Source of the DNA: Prodigiosinella aquatilis
GTDB lineage: Bacteria; Pseudomonadota; Gammaproteobacteria; Enterobacterales; Enterobacteriaceae
DNA length: 64,000 bases
Assembly: GCA_030388725.1 (NCBI GenBank)
Contig: CP128857.1
Location: 2,666,001-2,730,000 of the forward strand
Direction: 5' to 3'
Positions 16,636 through 26,509 of this stretch are shown here, piece after piece (position 1 is the stretch's first letter; each line of letters starts with the position of its first letter). A program made the translations under genes and the position numbers. The notes beneath the pieces are model-generated. The model saw only the letters and a program-made list of their open reading frames with translations, did not search any database and had not been told where the DNA came from.

Positions 16636-19250
16636 TTACGCTTCCAGTGCCTTGTTAATTTTCTCGAACAGATCCCCAGACAGATTCTTCAGCGCTTTTA
16701 ACTCTTCCAGTGCCTGACGCATCAATGCCTGACGAGAAACGTCATAACGTTTCAACCGGATTAATGGCTCGATTAGGCGCGACGCCACTTGTGGGTTACG
16801 GGTGTTGAGATCAGACACCATCTCCGTCAGGAAACGATAACCACTACCATCAGCCGCATGAAAAGCCGATGGATTGCCGGAACAGAAGGAGCCGACCAGC
16901 GAACGTAACCGATTCGGGTTATTCAAGCTGAATGAACGATGATTGAGTAATTCACGCACTCGACTCAAGACATCTGCATCCGGACTGGTTGCTTGCAGTG
17001 TGAACCACTTATCCATCACCAGGCCATCCTGGTGCCAACGTTCATCAAACGCCGCCAGCAACGCCCCTTGCCCTGGCAATTGAGCGGTTACCGCTGCAGA
17101 CAACGACGCCAGCGAGTCTGTCATATTGTCCGCCTGCTCAAATTGAGCCGTAACCAGGTGATCTGCTTGTGCTCGATCCGTAAACGCCAGATAGTGCAGA
17201 CACACATTACGCAATGCCCGTTTGCCCATATCCGCCTGTTCTACACGGTATTCTGGCATATTGTTAGCCCGGTACACGGCCAGGCACTCATCTGCCATTT
17301 CCTGCGCCAACGCCTGAATCATGGCATGACGAACGGCGGCAATCGCTTCTGGATCAATAATGTCAAACAACTCAGCCATTTCGTTTTCACTGGGCAGTGT
17401 CAGGATCTGCGATGCCAGCATCGGATCCAGTTTGTCATCCAGCAAAACCCCCGGAAAGCGTCAACCACATGCATCGGCAGGGAAAGCGCCTGATGTTGCT
17501 GATAGCGAGCCACATTCAGGCGAATGTAGTTGGTCAGCAGACTTTGTGCCGCATCCCAGCGGGAAAATGCATTGTTGGCGTGACGCATCAAGAATGTCAG
17601 TTGCTCATCGCGCCAGGCATAGTTCAGTTTTACCGGTGCAGAAAACTCTCTTAATAAAGAAGGGAACGGCTGACTGGACACACCATCAAAGACAAATGTC
17701 TGCTCCGACTGTGTTACATTCAGCACCGAAGCCACTGGCTGTCCGTTTTGCAATAGGGGAATAACCTGCCCTGCCGGGCTGTACAGCTCAATATCCAGCG
17801 GAATATGCAACGGCAGCTTGGGTTGTTTATCCACACCGACTGGCGTCATCTGGCTGACATGCAACTGATATTTTTCACTGCCAGCATCATATTCATCCCG
17901 AATAGTCAGAATCGGCGTTCCCGACTGACTGTACCAACGACGGAACTGGGAAAGATCAACATTCGAAGCATCTTCCATCGCCTGTACAAAATCATCACAG
18001 GTCGCTGCGCTACCATCGTGCCGCTCGAAGTAAAGTTGCATACCAGCCTGAAAATTCGCCTCACCGAGCAATGTATGCATCATTCGGATCACTTCAGCCC
18101 CTTTTTCATACACCGTCAGGGTATAGAAATTATTCATTTCAATCACCTGGTCCGGACGAATTGGATGGGACATTGGGCTGGCGTCTTCGGCAAACTGAGC
18201 GCCTCGCATCACCCGTACATTATCAATACGGTTGGTCGCGCGTGAACCCCGATCGGAACTGAACTCCTGATCGCGAAACACCGTCAGCCCTTCTTTCAGA
18301 CTGAGCTGGAACCAGTCCCTACAGGTAACGCGGTTACCCGTCCAGTTATGGAAATATTCGTGACCAATCACCGCTTCAATATTGAGATAATCCTTGTCGG
18401 TAGCCGTTTCCGCCTTTGCCAATACATATTTGGAGTTGAAGATGTTAAGTCCTTTATTCTCCATCGCGCCCATATTGAAGAAATCTACCGCCACAATCAT
18501 ATAAATATCGAGGTCATACTCCAGGCCGAACCGGGTTTCATCCCATTTCATGGCATTTTGCAGTGAGGTCATGGCCCAACCAGCACGATCAAGGTTGCCG
18601 CGATCAACATACAGTTCCAGCGCCACTGATTTTCCTGAACGGGTAATGAATCGATCCCGTAGGACATCGAAGTCACCCGCGACCAAGGCAAACAGGTAGC
18701 ACGGTTTCGGGAACGGATCCTGCCACTCGATCCAGTGACGACCATTATCCAGATCACCCTGTGCGATACGGTTACCATTAGAAAGCAAATAAGGATAGCG
18801 TGTCTTATCAGCACTGATGCGAGTAGTAAAGCGAGCCAGCACATCCGGGCGATCGAGGTAGTAAGTGATATGACGGAAACCTTCCGCTTCGCACTGTGTA
18901 CACAATGCCTCCCCGGACTGATACAGCCCTTCCAGCGCACTGTTGGCTGCAGGAGCAATTTCAGTTTCAATCCGCAGGGTGAAATTTTCTGGTAGCTGGC
19001 TCAGTTCCAGGCCGTTATCCAGCAAACGGTAATCAGACCACTGCTGATCATTGACATGGACACTAACCAGTTGCAACCCTTCACCATTCAGTGTTAATGG
19101 CACCCCTTTTTTACCCTGTGACACCACCTGACTGACGGCAATCACCCGTGTCTTTTCCGGATGTAGATCGAAATCCAGTGCGATATCAGTGATGGTATAG
19201 TCCGGCGCACGATAATCATGCCGGTGTTTTACTTGTGGTTGTTGGCTCAT
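16636..19250 (-). pseudogene. pepN: Aminopeptidase N, split by a one-base frameshift
   Basis: M1-family zinc aminopeptidase, the main broad-specificity aminopeptidase in E. coli. The first reading frame runs from 19250 to a stop at 17400 (616 codons) and holds the exopeptidase motif GAMEN, the zinc site HEYFHNW with downstream KEGLTVFRDQEF, and the beta domain. The C-terminal helical domain continues in another frame from about 17445 to 16636. Joined, they give about 871 residues against 870 in E. coli. The break is at the C run 17448-17452 (five G on the coding strand where six restore DAFRGVLLDDK). Either a sequencing slip, a true mutation, or low-level ribosomal slippage could explain it; both halves otherwise look intact. 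Confidence 0.92.
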
Positions 19251-19838
19251 AAATCTTTACCTTATGACATGCAGTAATAATGACGGGTATGTCCGGTTTC
19301 CGACCTGCTTGAGGCATCAGATGCGTTCATCATCAACCGCCATGTGCTGATATCCGCTGGCAAGGCATCAGTGCCTGTGCCAGACCGACTCAGTCAACCG
19401 GGGTAAACAACAGTAAACAAGTACCGGAGCAGCAGGCGCAATAGATTGTTGTATAGTGCGATGCTTTACCTGCACCGTATACTTTCACTATCCATCTGTT
19501 TTATGTGCAATTCCGATACTCAAACAAGGCTTCGTCTTGTTAACGGAAAGTCTCTGCCAGAATATGATCCAACACGATGCCCGAGTGTATTCATCGTATT
19601 CGGTGAACTTTTCTTAATTTTTGTTTAGTATAAAAAACATTTAATTTCAATCACTAATGTTAAATATAACATAAAATCAGACACTTTTTTGTCACAATCG
19701 CACATTTGAATCTCGCGTTAAAGCCCCCATTATGATGTGATAGCGCCATTAAATAGTAAATGGATGATCAAGGTCTTTCTGGAACTGATGATTATCATGA
19801 CGGTAAATACGCGTCTAACGAGGATGCTGTAACGCATT
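19251..19838. other. Intergenic region between divergent pepN and pncB
   Basis: About 590 bases with no convincing gene. It must hold both promoters. The part near pncB is AT-rich and carries a candidate NadR box (separate entry). The only longer open frame (19446-19628) has no ribosome site and no recognisable protein. Confidence 0.6.
19622..19639. promoter_or_regulatory. Candidate NadR operator of pncB
   Basis: TGTTTA-GTATAA-AAAACA differs by one base from the dyad TGTTTA-N6-TAAACA reported for NadR. It lies about 200 bases before the pncB start. NadR repression of pncB is established in enterobacteria; this site is a match only. Confidence 0.4.
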
Positions 19839-21044
19839 ATGACTTTACACACTTCCCCGATATTGACCTCATTGCTTGATACCGATGCTTATAAACTACA
19901 TATGCAGCAGGCGGTATATCACCACTATTTTGATGTGGATGTGACGGCTGAGTTTCGCTGCCGTGGCGATGAGTTACTGGGGGTCTATGCAGATGAAATC
20001 ATCGCTCAAGTTGAGTTGATGAGCCAACTGGCGCTAAGCGAGGAAGAATTCAACTATCTTTCCTCTCTGCCATTTTTCAAATCCGACTACCTAAATTGGC
20101 TGAAAACCTTTCGTTTTAATCCACAACAGATCCGTGTAAAAAACCATCACGGCAAATTAGATATCCGTATTACCGGCCCCTGGCGTGAAGTGATTCTCTG
20201 GGAAGTGCCGCTATTAGCAGTGATCAGTGAAGTGGTTCATCGTCTCCGTTCACCGGCTGTTACTGTTGATGCCGCACTCAAGCAGTTACATCATACCCTG
20301 GCGCATTTTCGTGCCCGCAGTGCAGATATCGATCTTAGCCATTTCAAGCTGATGGACTTCGGTACCCGCCGTCGCTTCTCCCGCAAGATACAGCAACAGA
20401 TAGTAACTACTCTGCAGGCAGAATTTCCTTATCTGATTGGTACCAGCAATTATGATTTGGCACGTCGGCTAGCACTGAACCCCGTCGGCACACAGGCCCA
20501 TGAATGGTTCCAGGCACATCAGCAAATTAGCCCAACGCTGGAAAATAGCCAGCGTGCAGCACTGCAAGCCTGGCTTCAGGAATACCCCAACCAGCTAGGC
20601 ATTGCGCTGACCGATTGCATTACCATGGATGCATTCCTGCGAGATTTTGATGGCACTTTTGCCCAACGTTATCAGGGATTGCGTCATGATTCTGGTGATC
20701 CAATCGACTGGGGAGAAAAAGCGATTGCCCATTATCAACGATTGGGTATCGACCCACTGACTAAAACACTGGTGTTTTCTGACAGTCTGAATCTTGATAA
20801 AGCGCTAAAAATTTACTGCCACTTCTGGCAGCGCATCAATTTGATTTTTGGTATCGGAACCCACCTCACCTGTGATATTCCCGGCGTAACTCCGTTGAAT
20901 ATTGTGATTAAACTGGTGGAGTGTAACGGTAAACCCGTCGCTAAACTGTCTGACAGCCCTGGTAAAACCATCTGTCGGGATCCAGCGTTTGTCAGCGCCC
21001 TACGTAAAGCATTTGACTTGCCATTGGTCAAAAAAGCTTCCTGA
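19839..21044 (+). CDS. pncB: Nicotinate phosphoribosyltransferase
   Basis: NAD salvage enzyme that joins nicotinate to PRPP to give nicotinate mononucleotide, with ATP hydrolysis. The 401 residues match the E. coli length (400). Family blocks are visible: LLDTDAYKLHMQQAV at the N-terminus, TGPWREVILWEVPLLAVISE, MDFGTRRRFSRK, GTSNYDLARR, and the phosphate-binding loops GLRHDSGDP and FGIGTHLTCD. It lies upstream of asnS in the same direction, about 180 bases away, as in E. coli. An imperfect hairpin (CCGGAATTGCA/TGCATTCCGG, about 21092-21123) sits between them. Confidence 0.96.
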   Translation: MTLHTSPILTSLLDTDAYKLHMQQAVYHHYFDVDVTAEFRCRGDELLGVYADEIIAQVELMSQLALSEEEFNYLSSLPFFKSDYLNWLKTFRFNPQQIRVKNHHGKLDIRITGPWREVILWEVPLLAVISEVVHRLRSPAVTVDAALKQLHHTLAHFRARSADIDLSHFKLMDFGTRRRFSRKIQQQIVTTLQAEFPYLIGTSNYDLARRLALNPVGTQAHEWFQAHQQISPTLENSQRAALQAWLQEYPNQLGIALTDCITMDAFLRDFDGTFAQRYQGLRHDSGDPIDWGEKAIAHYQRLGIDPLTKTLVFSDSLNLDKALKIYCHFWQRINLIFGIGTHLTCDIPGVTPLNIVIKLVECNGKPVAKLSDSPGKTICRDPAFVSALRKAFDLPLVKKAS

Positions 21045-21227
21045 AATCTGTTGATCTGTCATCGTATTGGCTAATGTTTAATCCAGCAGCGCCGGAATTG
21101 CACAAAACTTATTGCATTCCGGTGATTTCTGCTTGTGTCCTGACAGGCGACAAGTAACATAGCGAAGCGCCCTTTTATCTGGGTCACTCACTGTTTCCAA
21201 ACAAATTTTAATTAAAGAGAGAATGTT

Positions 21228-22628
21228 ATGAGCGTAGTGCCTGTAGTCGACGTACTGCAAGGCCGTGTCGCCGTTGACAGCGAAGTCACCGTGCGCGGCT
21301 GGGTACGTACCCGGAGAGACTCTAAAGCCGGTATTTCCTTTGTTGCCGTCTATGACGGTTCCTGCTTTGATTCACTACAGGCTGTTGTCAATAATAATCT
21401 CCCTAATTACCAGAGCGACGTCCTACGCCTGACCACCGGTTGCTCCGTGGAAGTGACTGGTCGCGTAGTTGCTTCACCGGGTGAAGGGCAGAGCTTTGAA
21501 TTGCAGGCCACAAATATCAATGTTATTGGGTGGGTTGATGACCCGGACACCTATCCGATGGCGGCCAAGCGCCACAGCATTGAATACTTGCGTGAGGTCG
21601 CGCATTTACGCCCACGTACCAACCTGATTGGCGCTGTCGCTCGTGTACGGCACACACTGGCTCAGGCTATTCACCGGTTCTTTCACGAAAACGGTTATTA
21701 CTGGGTATCAACACCGTTGATTACCGCTTCTGATACCGAGGGTGCCGGTGAGATGTTCCGGGTATCCACACTTGATCTGGAAAATCTACCGCGGACTGAA
21801 CAAGGTAAAGTGGATTTCAGCGAAGACTTCTTCGGCAAGGAAGCATTCCTCACGGTATCCGGTCAACTCAACGGCGAAACGTACGCGTGTGCCCTATCCA
21901 AAGTCTACACTTTCGGCCCCACTTTCCGGGCGGAAAACTCCAATACCAGCCGTCATCTGGCTGAATTCTGGATGATTGAACCAGAAGTGGCCTTTGCGAC
22001 ACTGGACGATATCGCCAAACTGGCGGAGGATCTGCTTAAGTACGTCTTCAACGCCGTGCTGGAAGAACGTGCTGATGATATGAAGTTCTTTGCCGAACGT
22101 GTCGACAAAGAAGCCATCAGTCGGCTTGAAGGCTTTGTCCATTCGGACTTTGCTCAGGTGGATTACACTGATGCCGTCACTATTCTGCAAAACTGTGGTC
22201 AGACGTTTGAAAACCCAGTTTACTGGGGCGTTGACCTTTCATCTGAGCATGAACGTTTTCTGGCGGAAAAACATTTCAAAGCGCCCGTCGTCGTGAAAAA
22301 TTATCCCAAAGACATCAAAGCTTTCTATATGCGGATGAACACCGACGGTAAAACTGTTGCCGCCATGGACGTCCTGGCCCCCGGTATTGGCGAAATTATC
22401 GGTGGTTCCCAACGTGAAGAACGACTGGAACAGCTGGATATCCGGTTGGAAGCAATGGGACTCAAAAAAGAAGACTATTGGTGGTATCGCGATCTGCGTC
22501 GTTACGGTACCGTTCCTCACTCAGGGTTTGGTCTCGGTTTTGAACGACTGATCGCTTATGTTACCGGCGTGCAAAATATACGTGATGTTATCCCTTTCCC
22601 ACGCTCACCACGCAATGCCAGCTTCTAA
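21228..22628 (+). CDS. asnS: Asparaginyl-tRNA synthetase
   Basis: Class IIb aminoacyl-tRNA synthetase charging tRNA-Asn. The 466-residue length equals E. coli AsnRS. An N-terminal OB-fold anticodon-binding domain (VTVRGWVRTRRDSKAGISFV) is followed by the catalytic core with motif 2 around TFRAENSNTSRHLAEFWMIEPE and motif 3 GFGLGFERLIAYVTGVQNIRDVIPFPR (quoted here in part: GFGLGFERL). The ATG follows AAAGAGAGAATGTT. A terminator lies 40 bases downstream, then the porin region, as in E. coli asnS-ompF-aspC. Confidence 0.97.
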   Translation: MSVVPVVDVLQGRVAVDSEVTVRGWVRTRRDSKAGISFVAVYDGSCFDSLQAVVNNNLPNYQSDVLRLTTGCSVEVTGRVVASPGEGQSFELQATNINVIGWVDDPDTYPMAAKRHSIEYLREVAHLRPRTNLIGAVARVRHTLAQAIHRFFHENGYYWVSTPLITASDTEGAGEMFRVSTLDLENLPRTEQGKVDFSEDFFGKEAFLTVSGQLNGETYACALSKVYTFGPTFRAENSNTSRHLAEFWMIEPEVAFATLDDIAKLAEDLLKYVFNAVLEERADDMKFFAERVDKEAISRLEGFVHSDFAQVDYTDAVTILQNCGQTFENPVYWGVDLSSEHERFLAEKHFKAPVVVKNYPKDIKAFYMRMNTDGKTVAAMDVLAPGIGEIIGGSQREERLEQLDIRLEAMGLKKEDYWWYRDLRRYGTVPHSGFGLGFERLIAYVTGVQNIRDVIPFPRSPRNASF

Positions 22629-22667
22629 GTAAAAAATTACTATAAGTAAAACAAATAACTAGAAAAT

Positions 22668-22697
22668 GGAGGGTCGGTAAATCCGAACCTCCGTTTT
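22668..22697 (+). terminator. Terminator of asnS
   Basis: GGAGGGTCGG and CCGAACCTCC form a ten-base stem with one mismatch, followed by GTTTTTATTTG. Confidence 0.75.
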
Positions 22698-22727
22698 TAT
22701 TTGTGACGCAGTCGACAAAAGTTCCGT

Positions 22728-22832
22728 GGTTTTTACATTTTGAAACACATAGTTTCCATTTGTTACTCAGTTAGGCAGTTAGTATCATTTTCGCGGTAGA
22801 TTAACGGACTGGTGAATGGAAAACTGCGTGCA
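22728..22832 (+). promoter_or_regulatory. Promoter and OmpR-type control region of the first porin
   Basis: The stretch TTTTTACATTTTGAAACACAT (22730-22750, the boundary between words split here for length: TTTTTACATTTTG then AAACACAT) resembles the E. coli ompF OmpR boxes. The segment from 22811 on (GAATGGAAAACTGC, then AGACACAGGAAGACACC) aligns with the E. coli ompF -10 region and transcript start. This places the -10 at 22820-22825 and the start near 22832, giving a leader of about 93 bases, the target type for MicF-like sRNAs. OmpR binding is inferred. Confidence 0.6.
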
Positions 22833-22924
22833 GACACAGGAAGACACCAAGCTTCTGGAAAAAGTTCCACACGGAATTTTCAATGGTTGCAATAGGTGTC
22901 TGTATAACACCAATGAGGGTAATA

Positions 22925-24004
22925 ATGATGAAGCGCAATATTCTTGCAGTGGTAATCCCGGCTCTGTTAGCTGCTGGCGCAGCAAATGCAGCTGAAGTGT
23001 ATAACAAAGACGGTAACAAGTTGGACCTGTACGGCAAACTCGATGGCTTGCATTATTTTGCAAAAGATAATAGCCAGAATTCTGACGGTGACCACAGCTA
23101 CGCTCGTCTGGGTTTTAACGGCGAAACGCAGATCACTGATCAACTGACCGGTTATGGTCATTTCGAATATGAGTTCAGCGCCAGTGAGCCAGAAACTACC
23201 AACGGTAGTGCTGGTCACACCCGTTATGGTTATGCCGGTTTGAAATTCGCTGATTTTGGTTCTTTCGACTACGGTCGTAACCAAGGCATCGCTCACGATG
23301 GTATCTCTTATACTGACGTTCTGCCTGAATTCGGTGGCGACTCCTCCTACACCGATAACCTGACCGGTCGTTCTAGCGGTGTTGCAACTTACCGTAACAA
23401 AAACTTCTTCGGCCTGGTTGATGGCTGGGACTTCGGTATGCAGTACCTGGGCAAAAACGAAGGCTCTCGTGAACTCAAAAAACAAAATGGCGATGGTTAC
23501 GGTTTTTCAACTTCTTACACTTCGCCAATCGGCATTGCTGTAATCGGTTCTTATGCCGCTTATGATCGTACTAGTGCTCAGAAAGCTGGCGGCGAAGGTG
23601 CCAAGGCCGATGCATGGGCGACTGGTCTGAAATATGATGCAAATAGTATTTATGTAGCGGCTACTTACGGTGAATACCATAACCTGACTTATATTGGTTC
23701 AACGGCAACGGGCACTGCTTATGCTGACAAAACCAAAGTATTTGAAGCGGTTGCTCAGTATAACTTTGACTTCGGTTTAACACCGTCTCTGGGTTATGTT
23801 TCCGCCAAAGCTGATGATGACACCAGCGCAACCAAAACCAGCGCTTATATCACCAAATATGTCAGCCTTGGCGCTACTTATGCCTTTAACAAGAACATGT
23901 CTGTCTATACTGAATATGACATCAACTTGATTAAAACGGCTGACGATAAGTATGGTAAAGGTACCGATGATACTGTAGCTGTTGGTGTGGTTTATCAGTT
24001 CTAA
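22925..24004 (+). CDS. ompF: OmpF-type trimeric porin, first copy
   Basis: Outer-membrane general diffusion porin of 359 residues. The signal peptide is MMKRNILAVVIPALLAAGAANA, cut before AEVYNKDGNK (split: MMKRNILAVVIP then ALLAAGAANA). The mature protein shows the 16-strand porin pattern: LYGKLDGLHYF, the loop-3 region around VLPEFGGDSSYTDN with the constriction acids, GVATYRNKNFFGLVDGWDF, and the terminal GVVYQF with final phenylalanine for Bam recognition. I chose the ATG-ATG at 22925 after GAGGGTAATA, as in E. coli ompF. It directly follows asnS, the ompF position in E. coli. A second copy lies 2.3 kb downstream. Compared with it this copy is more acidic. Confidence 0.95.
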   Translation: MMKRNILAVVIPALLAAGAANAAEVYNKDGNKLDLYGKLDGLHYFAKDNSQNSDGDHSYARLGFNGETQITDQLTGYGHFEYEFSASEPETTNGSAGHTRYGYAGLKFADFGSFDYGRNQGIAHDGISYTDVLPEFGGDSSYTDNLTGRSSGVATYRNKNFFGLVDGWDFGMQYLGKNEGSRELKKQNGDGYGFSTSYTSPIGIAVIGSYAAYDRTSAQKAGGEGAKADAWATGLKYDANSIYVAATYGEYHNLTYIGSTATGTAYADKTKVFEAVAQYNFDFGLTPSLGYVSAKADDDTSATKTSAYITKYVSLGATYAFNKNMSVYTEYDINLIKTADDKYGKGTDDTVAVGVVYQF

Positions 24005-24048
24005 TTATCTATCAGCTGATGGTGATATCAGTCTGATTGGGTAATTTT

Positions 24049-24089
24049 AACGCCAGTTGGCCCTGCTGACTGGCGTTCTCTATTTTTTG
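24049..24089 (+). terminator. Terminator of the first porin gene
   Basis: AACGCCAGT and ACTGGCGTT form a nine-base-pair stem with an 11-base loop, followed by CTCTATTTTTTG. Confidence 0.85.
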
Positions 24090-24133
24090 CCCATTTCCCT
24101 TGCCCCCCATCTTGCATCCAATGCCTGTTCTAC

Positions 24134-24280
24134 TCCTTGCTCCTTGCTCCTTGCTCCTTGCTCCTTGCTCCTTGCTCCTTGCTCCTTGCTCCTTGCTCCT
24201 TGCTCCTTGCTCCTTGCTCCTTGCTCCTTGCTCCTTGCTCCTTGCTCCTTGCTTCTTGCTTCTTGCTTCTTGCTTCTTGC
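24134..24280. repeat. Heptamer tandem array, 21 copies
   Basis: Seventeen exact copies of TCCTTGC (24134-24252) are followed by four copies of the variant TTCTTGC (24253-24280). The unit is almost all pyrimidine on the plus strand; on the minus strand each unit contributes to an AAGGAGC, a Shine-Dalgarno-like motif. No stop codon arises in any frame, so long open frames of repeated LLLAPCS or EQGARSK appear, but none has a plausible start region. The array begins about 45 bases after the porin terminator and lies outside any gene. Confidence 0.98.
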
Positions 24281-24380
24281 TCCGCACGTCTTCAAACACA
24301 CATCTTTAGTTCTTCAGTACACAAAATACTTACCTGACTGAAAACCTTGTCATAGCCGCGTTAACAAAGCACAGCTTGTA

Positions 24381-25040
<660 letters not shown>

Positions 25041-25118
25041 CAATCTGTTTCAATAACAATCATTTAGTATCATTTTAATTGTAGATCCCCCCGCATTGTG
25101 GATGGAACACTGCCTGCG
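25041..25118 (+). promoter_or_regulatory. Promoter region of the second porin
   Basis: The core and leader align with those of the first porin: TTAGTATCATTTT, then GGATGGAACACTGC with a -10 near 25106-25111, and a start near 25118 in ACACAGAACGACACC. Upstream of TTAGTATC the two regions no longer resemble each other, and the OmpR-like TTTTGAAACACAT of the first copy is absent. Regulation of this copy therefore probably differs. Confidence 0.5.
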
Positions 25119-25208
25119 AACACAGAACGACACCGGCGTCTTGCAGAAGTTCCTTAAGCATTATCTGTAAACGAACAGGTGCCATATAACACAATGAGGG
25201 TATTGATA

Positions 25209-26288
25209 ATGATGAAGCGTAATATTCTGGCCGTAATCATCCCGGCATTACTGATGGCAAGCACAGCACACGCTGCTGAGATCTATAATAAAGACGGCAA
25301 CAAGTTGGACCTGTATGGCAAACTCGATGGCTTGCATTATTTTGCAAAAAATAATAGCCAGAACTCTGACGGTGACCACAGCTACGCTCGTCTGGGTTTT
25401 AAAGGCGAAACGCAGATTAATGATCAACTGACTGGTTATGGCCGCTTCGAATATCAATTCGATGCCAGCAATCCAGAAACGACCAACGGTAGTGCTGGTA
25501 AAACCCGTTATGCTTATGCCGGTTTGAAATTTGCTGATTTTGGCTCTTTCGACTACGGTCGTAACCGGGGCATCGCTCACGACGGTATCTCTTATACTGA
25601 CGTTCTGCCTGAATTCGGTGGCGACTCCGGCTACACCGATAATCTGACCAATCGTACCAGCGGTGTTGCAACCTACCGTAACAAGAACTTCTTCGGCCTG
25701 GTTGATGGCTGGGACTTCGGTATGCAGTACCTGGGTAAAAACGAAGGCTCTCGTAAGCTCAAAAAACAAAATGGCGATGGTTATGGTTTTTCAACTTCTT
25801 ACACTTCGCCAATCGGAATTGCGGTAATCGGTTCTTATGCCACTTATAATCGTACTAGTGCTCAGAAAGCTGGCGGCGAAGGTGCCAAGGCCGAGGCATG
25901 GGCGACTGGTCTGAAATATGATGCAAATAGTATTTATTTAGCGGCTACTTACGGTGAATACCATAACCTGACTTATATTGGTTCAACGTCAACAGGCACT
26001 GCTTATGCTGACAAAACCAAAGTATTTGAAGCGGTTGCTCAGTATAACTTTGACTTCGGTTTAACACCGTCTCTGGGTTATGTTTCTGCCAAAGCTGATA
26101 ATGACACCAGCGCAACCAAAACCAGCGCTTATATCACCAAATATGTCAGCCTGGGTGCTACTTACGCCTTTAACAAGAACATGTCTGTTTATACTGAATA
26201 TGACATCAACTTGATTAAAACTGCTGACGATAAGTATGGTAAAGGTACCGATGACACTGTAGCTGTTGGTATGGTTTATCAGTTCTAA
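25209..26288 (+). CDS. OmpF-type trimeric porin, second copy
   Basis: A 359-residue outer-membrane porin, a tandem paralogue of the gene at 22925. The signal peptide (MMKRNILAVIIP, ALLMASTAHA) is diverged, while the mature part differs at about 22 of 337 positions. Most differences remove acid or add base: D to N three times, E to Q, E to N, E to K, N to K, Q to R, H to K and H to R, with one reverse change (S to D). The pore-lining loop and the C-terminal VYQF are intact. The start ATG-ATG follows GAGGGTATTGATA. aspC follows as it follows ompF in E. coli. It looks functional and may have altered ion selectivity. Confidence 0.94.
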   Translation: MMKRNILAVIIPALLMASTAHAAEIYNKDGNKLDLYGKLDGLHYFAKNNSQNSDGDHSYARLGFKGETQINDQLTGYGRFEYQFDASNPETTNGSAGKTRYAYAGLKFADFGSFDYGRNRGIAHDGISYTDVLPEFGGDSGYTDNLTNRTSGVATYRNKNFFGLVDGWDFGMQYLGKNEGSRKLKKQNGDGYGFSTSYTSPIGIAVIGSYATYNRTSAQKAGGEGAKAEAWATGLKYDANSIYLAATYGEYHNLTYIGSTSTGTAYADKTKVFEAVAQYNFDFGLTPSLGYVSAKADNDTSATKTSAYITKYVSLGATYAFNKNMSVYTEYDINLIKTADDKYGKGTDDTVAVGMVYQF

Positions 26289-26320
26289 GTTGATTTCACT
26301 TCCGTAAAATCATCTCAAAC

Positions 26321-26355
26321 AAAGACAAGGCCTAACTGCCTTGTCTTTTTGTTTT
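26321..26355 (+). terminator. Terminator of the second porin gene
   Basis: AAAGACAAGGC and GCCTTGTCTTT form an 11-base-pair stem with a six-base loop, then TTGTTTTTT. Confidence 0.9.
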
Positions 26356-26509
26356 TTAGCTGCTGATCTTTTCCTCTCACTCAGGCTTTTATTTTGCCTT
26401 CCCTGCCATGGTGATTATTTCCATTTCTTTTGATGCAAACGGTTGGCAAAGCCATAAGCTAGCGGTAACCTGCTATTTCTTCCTTATTCTGTTATGGAAC
26501 TATCTCGCA

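Noticed and set aside
16458..16658. 66-codon frame upstream of pyrD
   Set aside because: It lies over the pepN terminator and has no ribosome site.
19446..19628. 60-codon frame between pepN and pncB
   Set aside because: No ribosome site, no similarity I recognise, and it lies in the expected promoter region.
24012..24341. Several overlapping frames of LLLAPCS or EQGARSK repeats
   Set aside because: All frames of a heptamer without stops are open on both strands; none has a credible start and the region follows a porin terminator.
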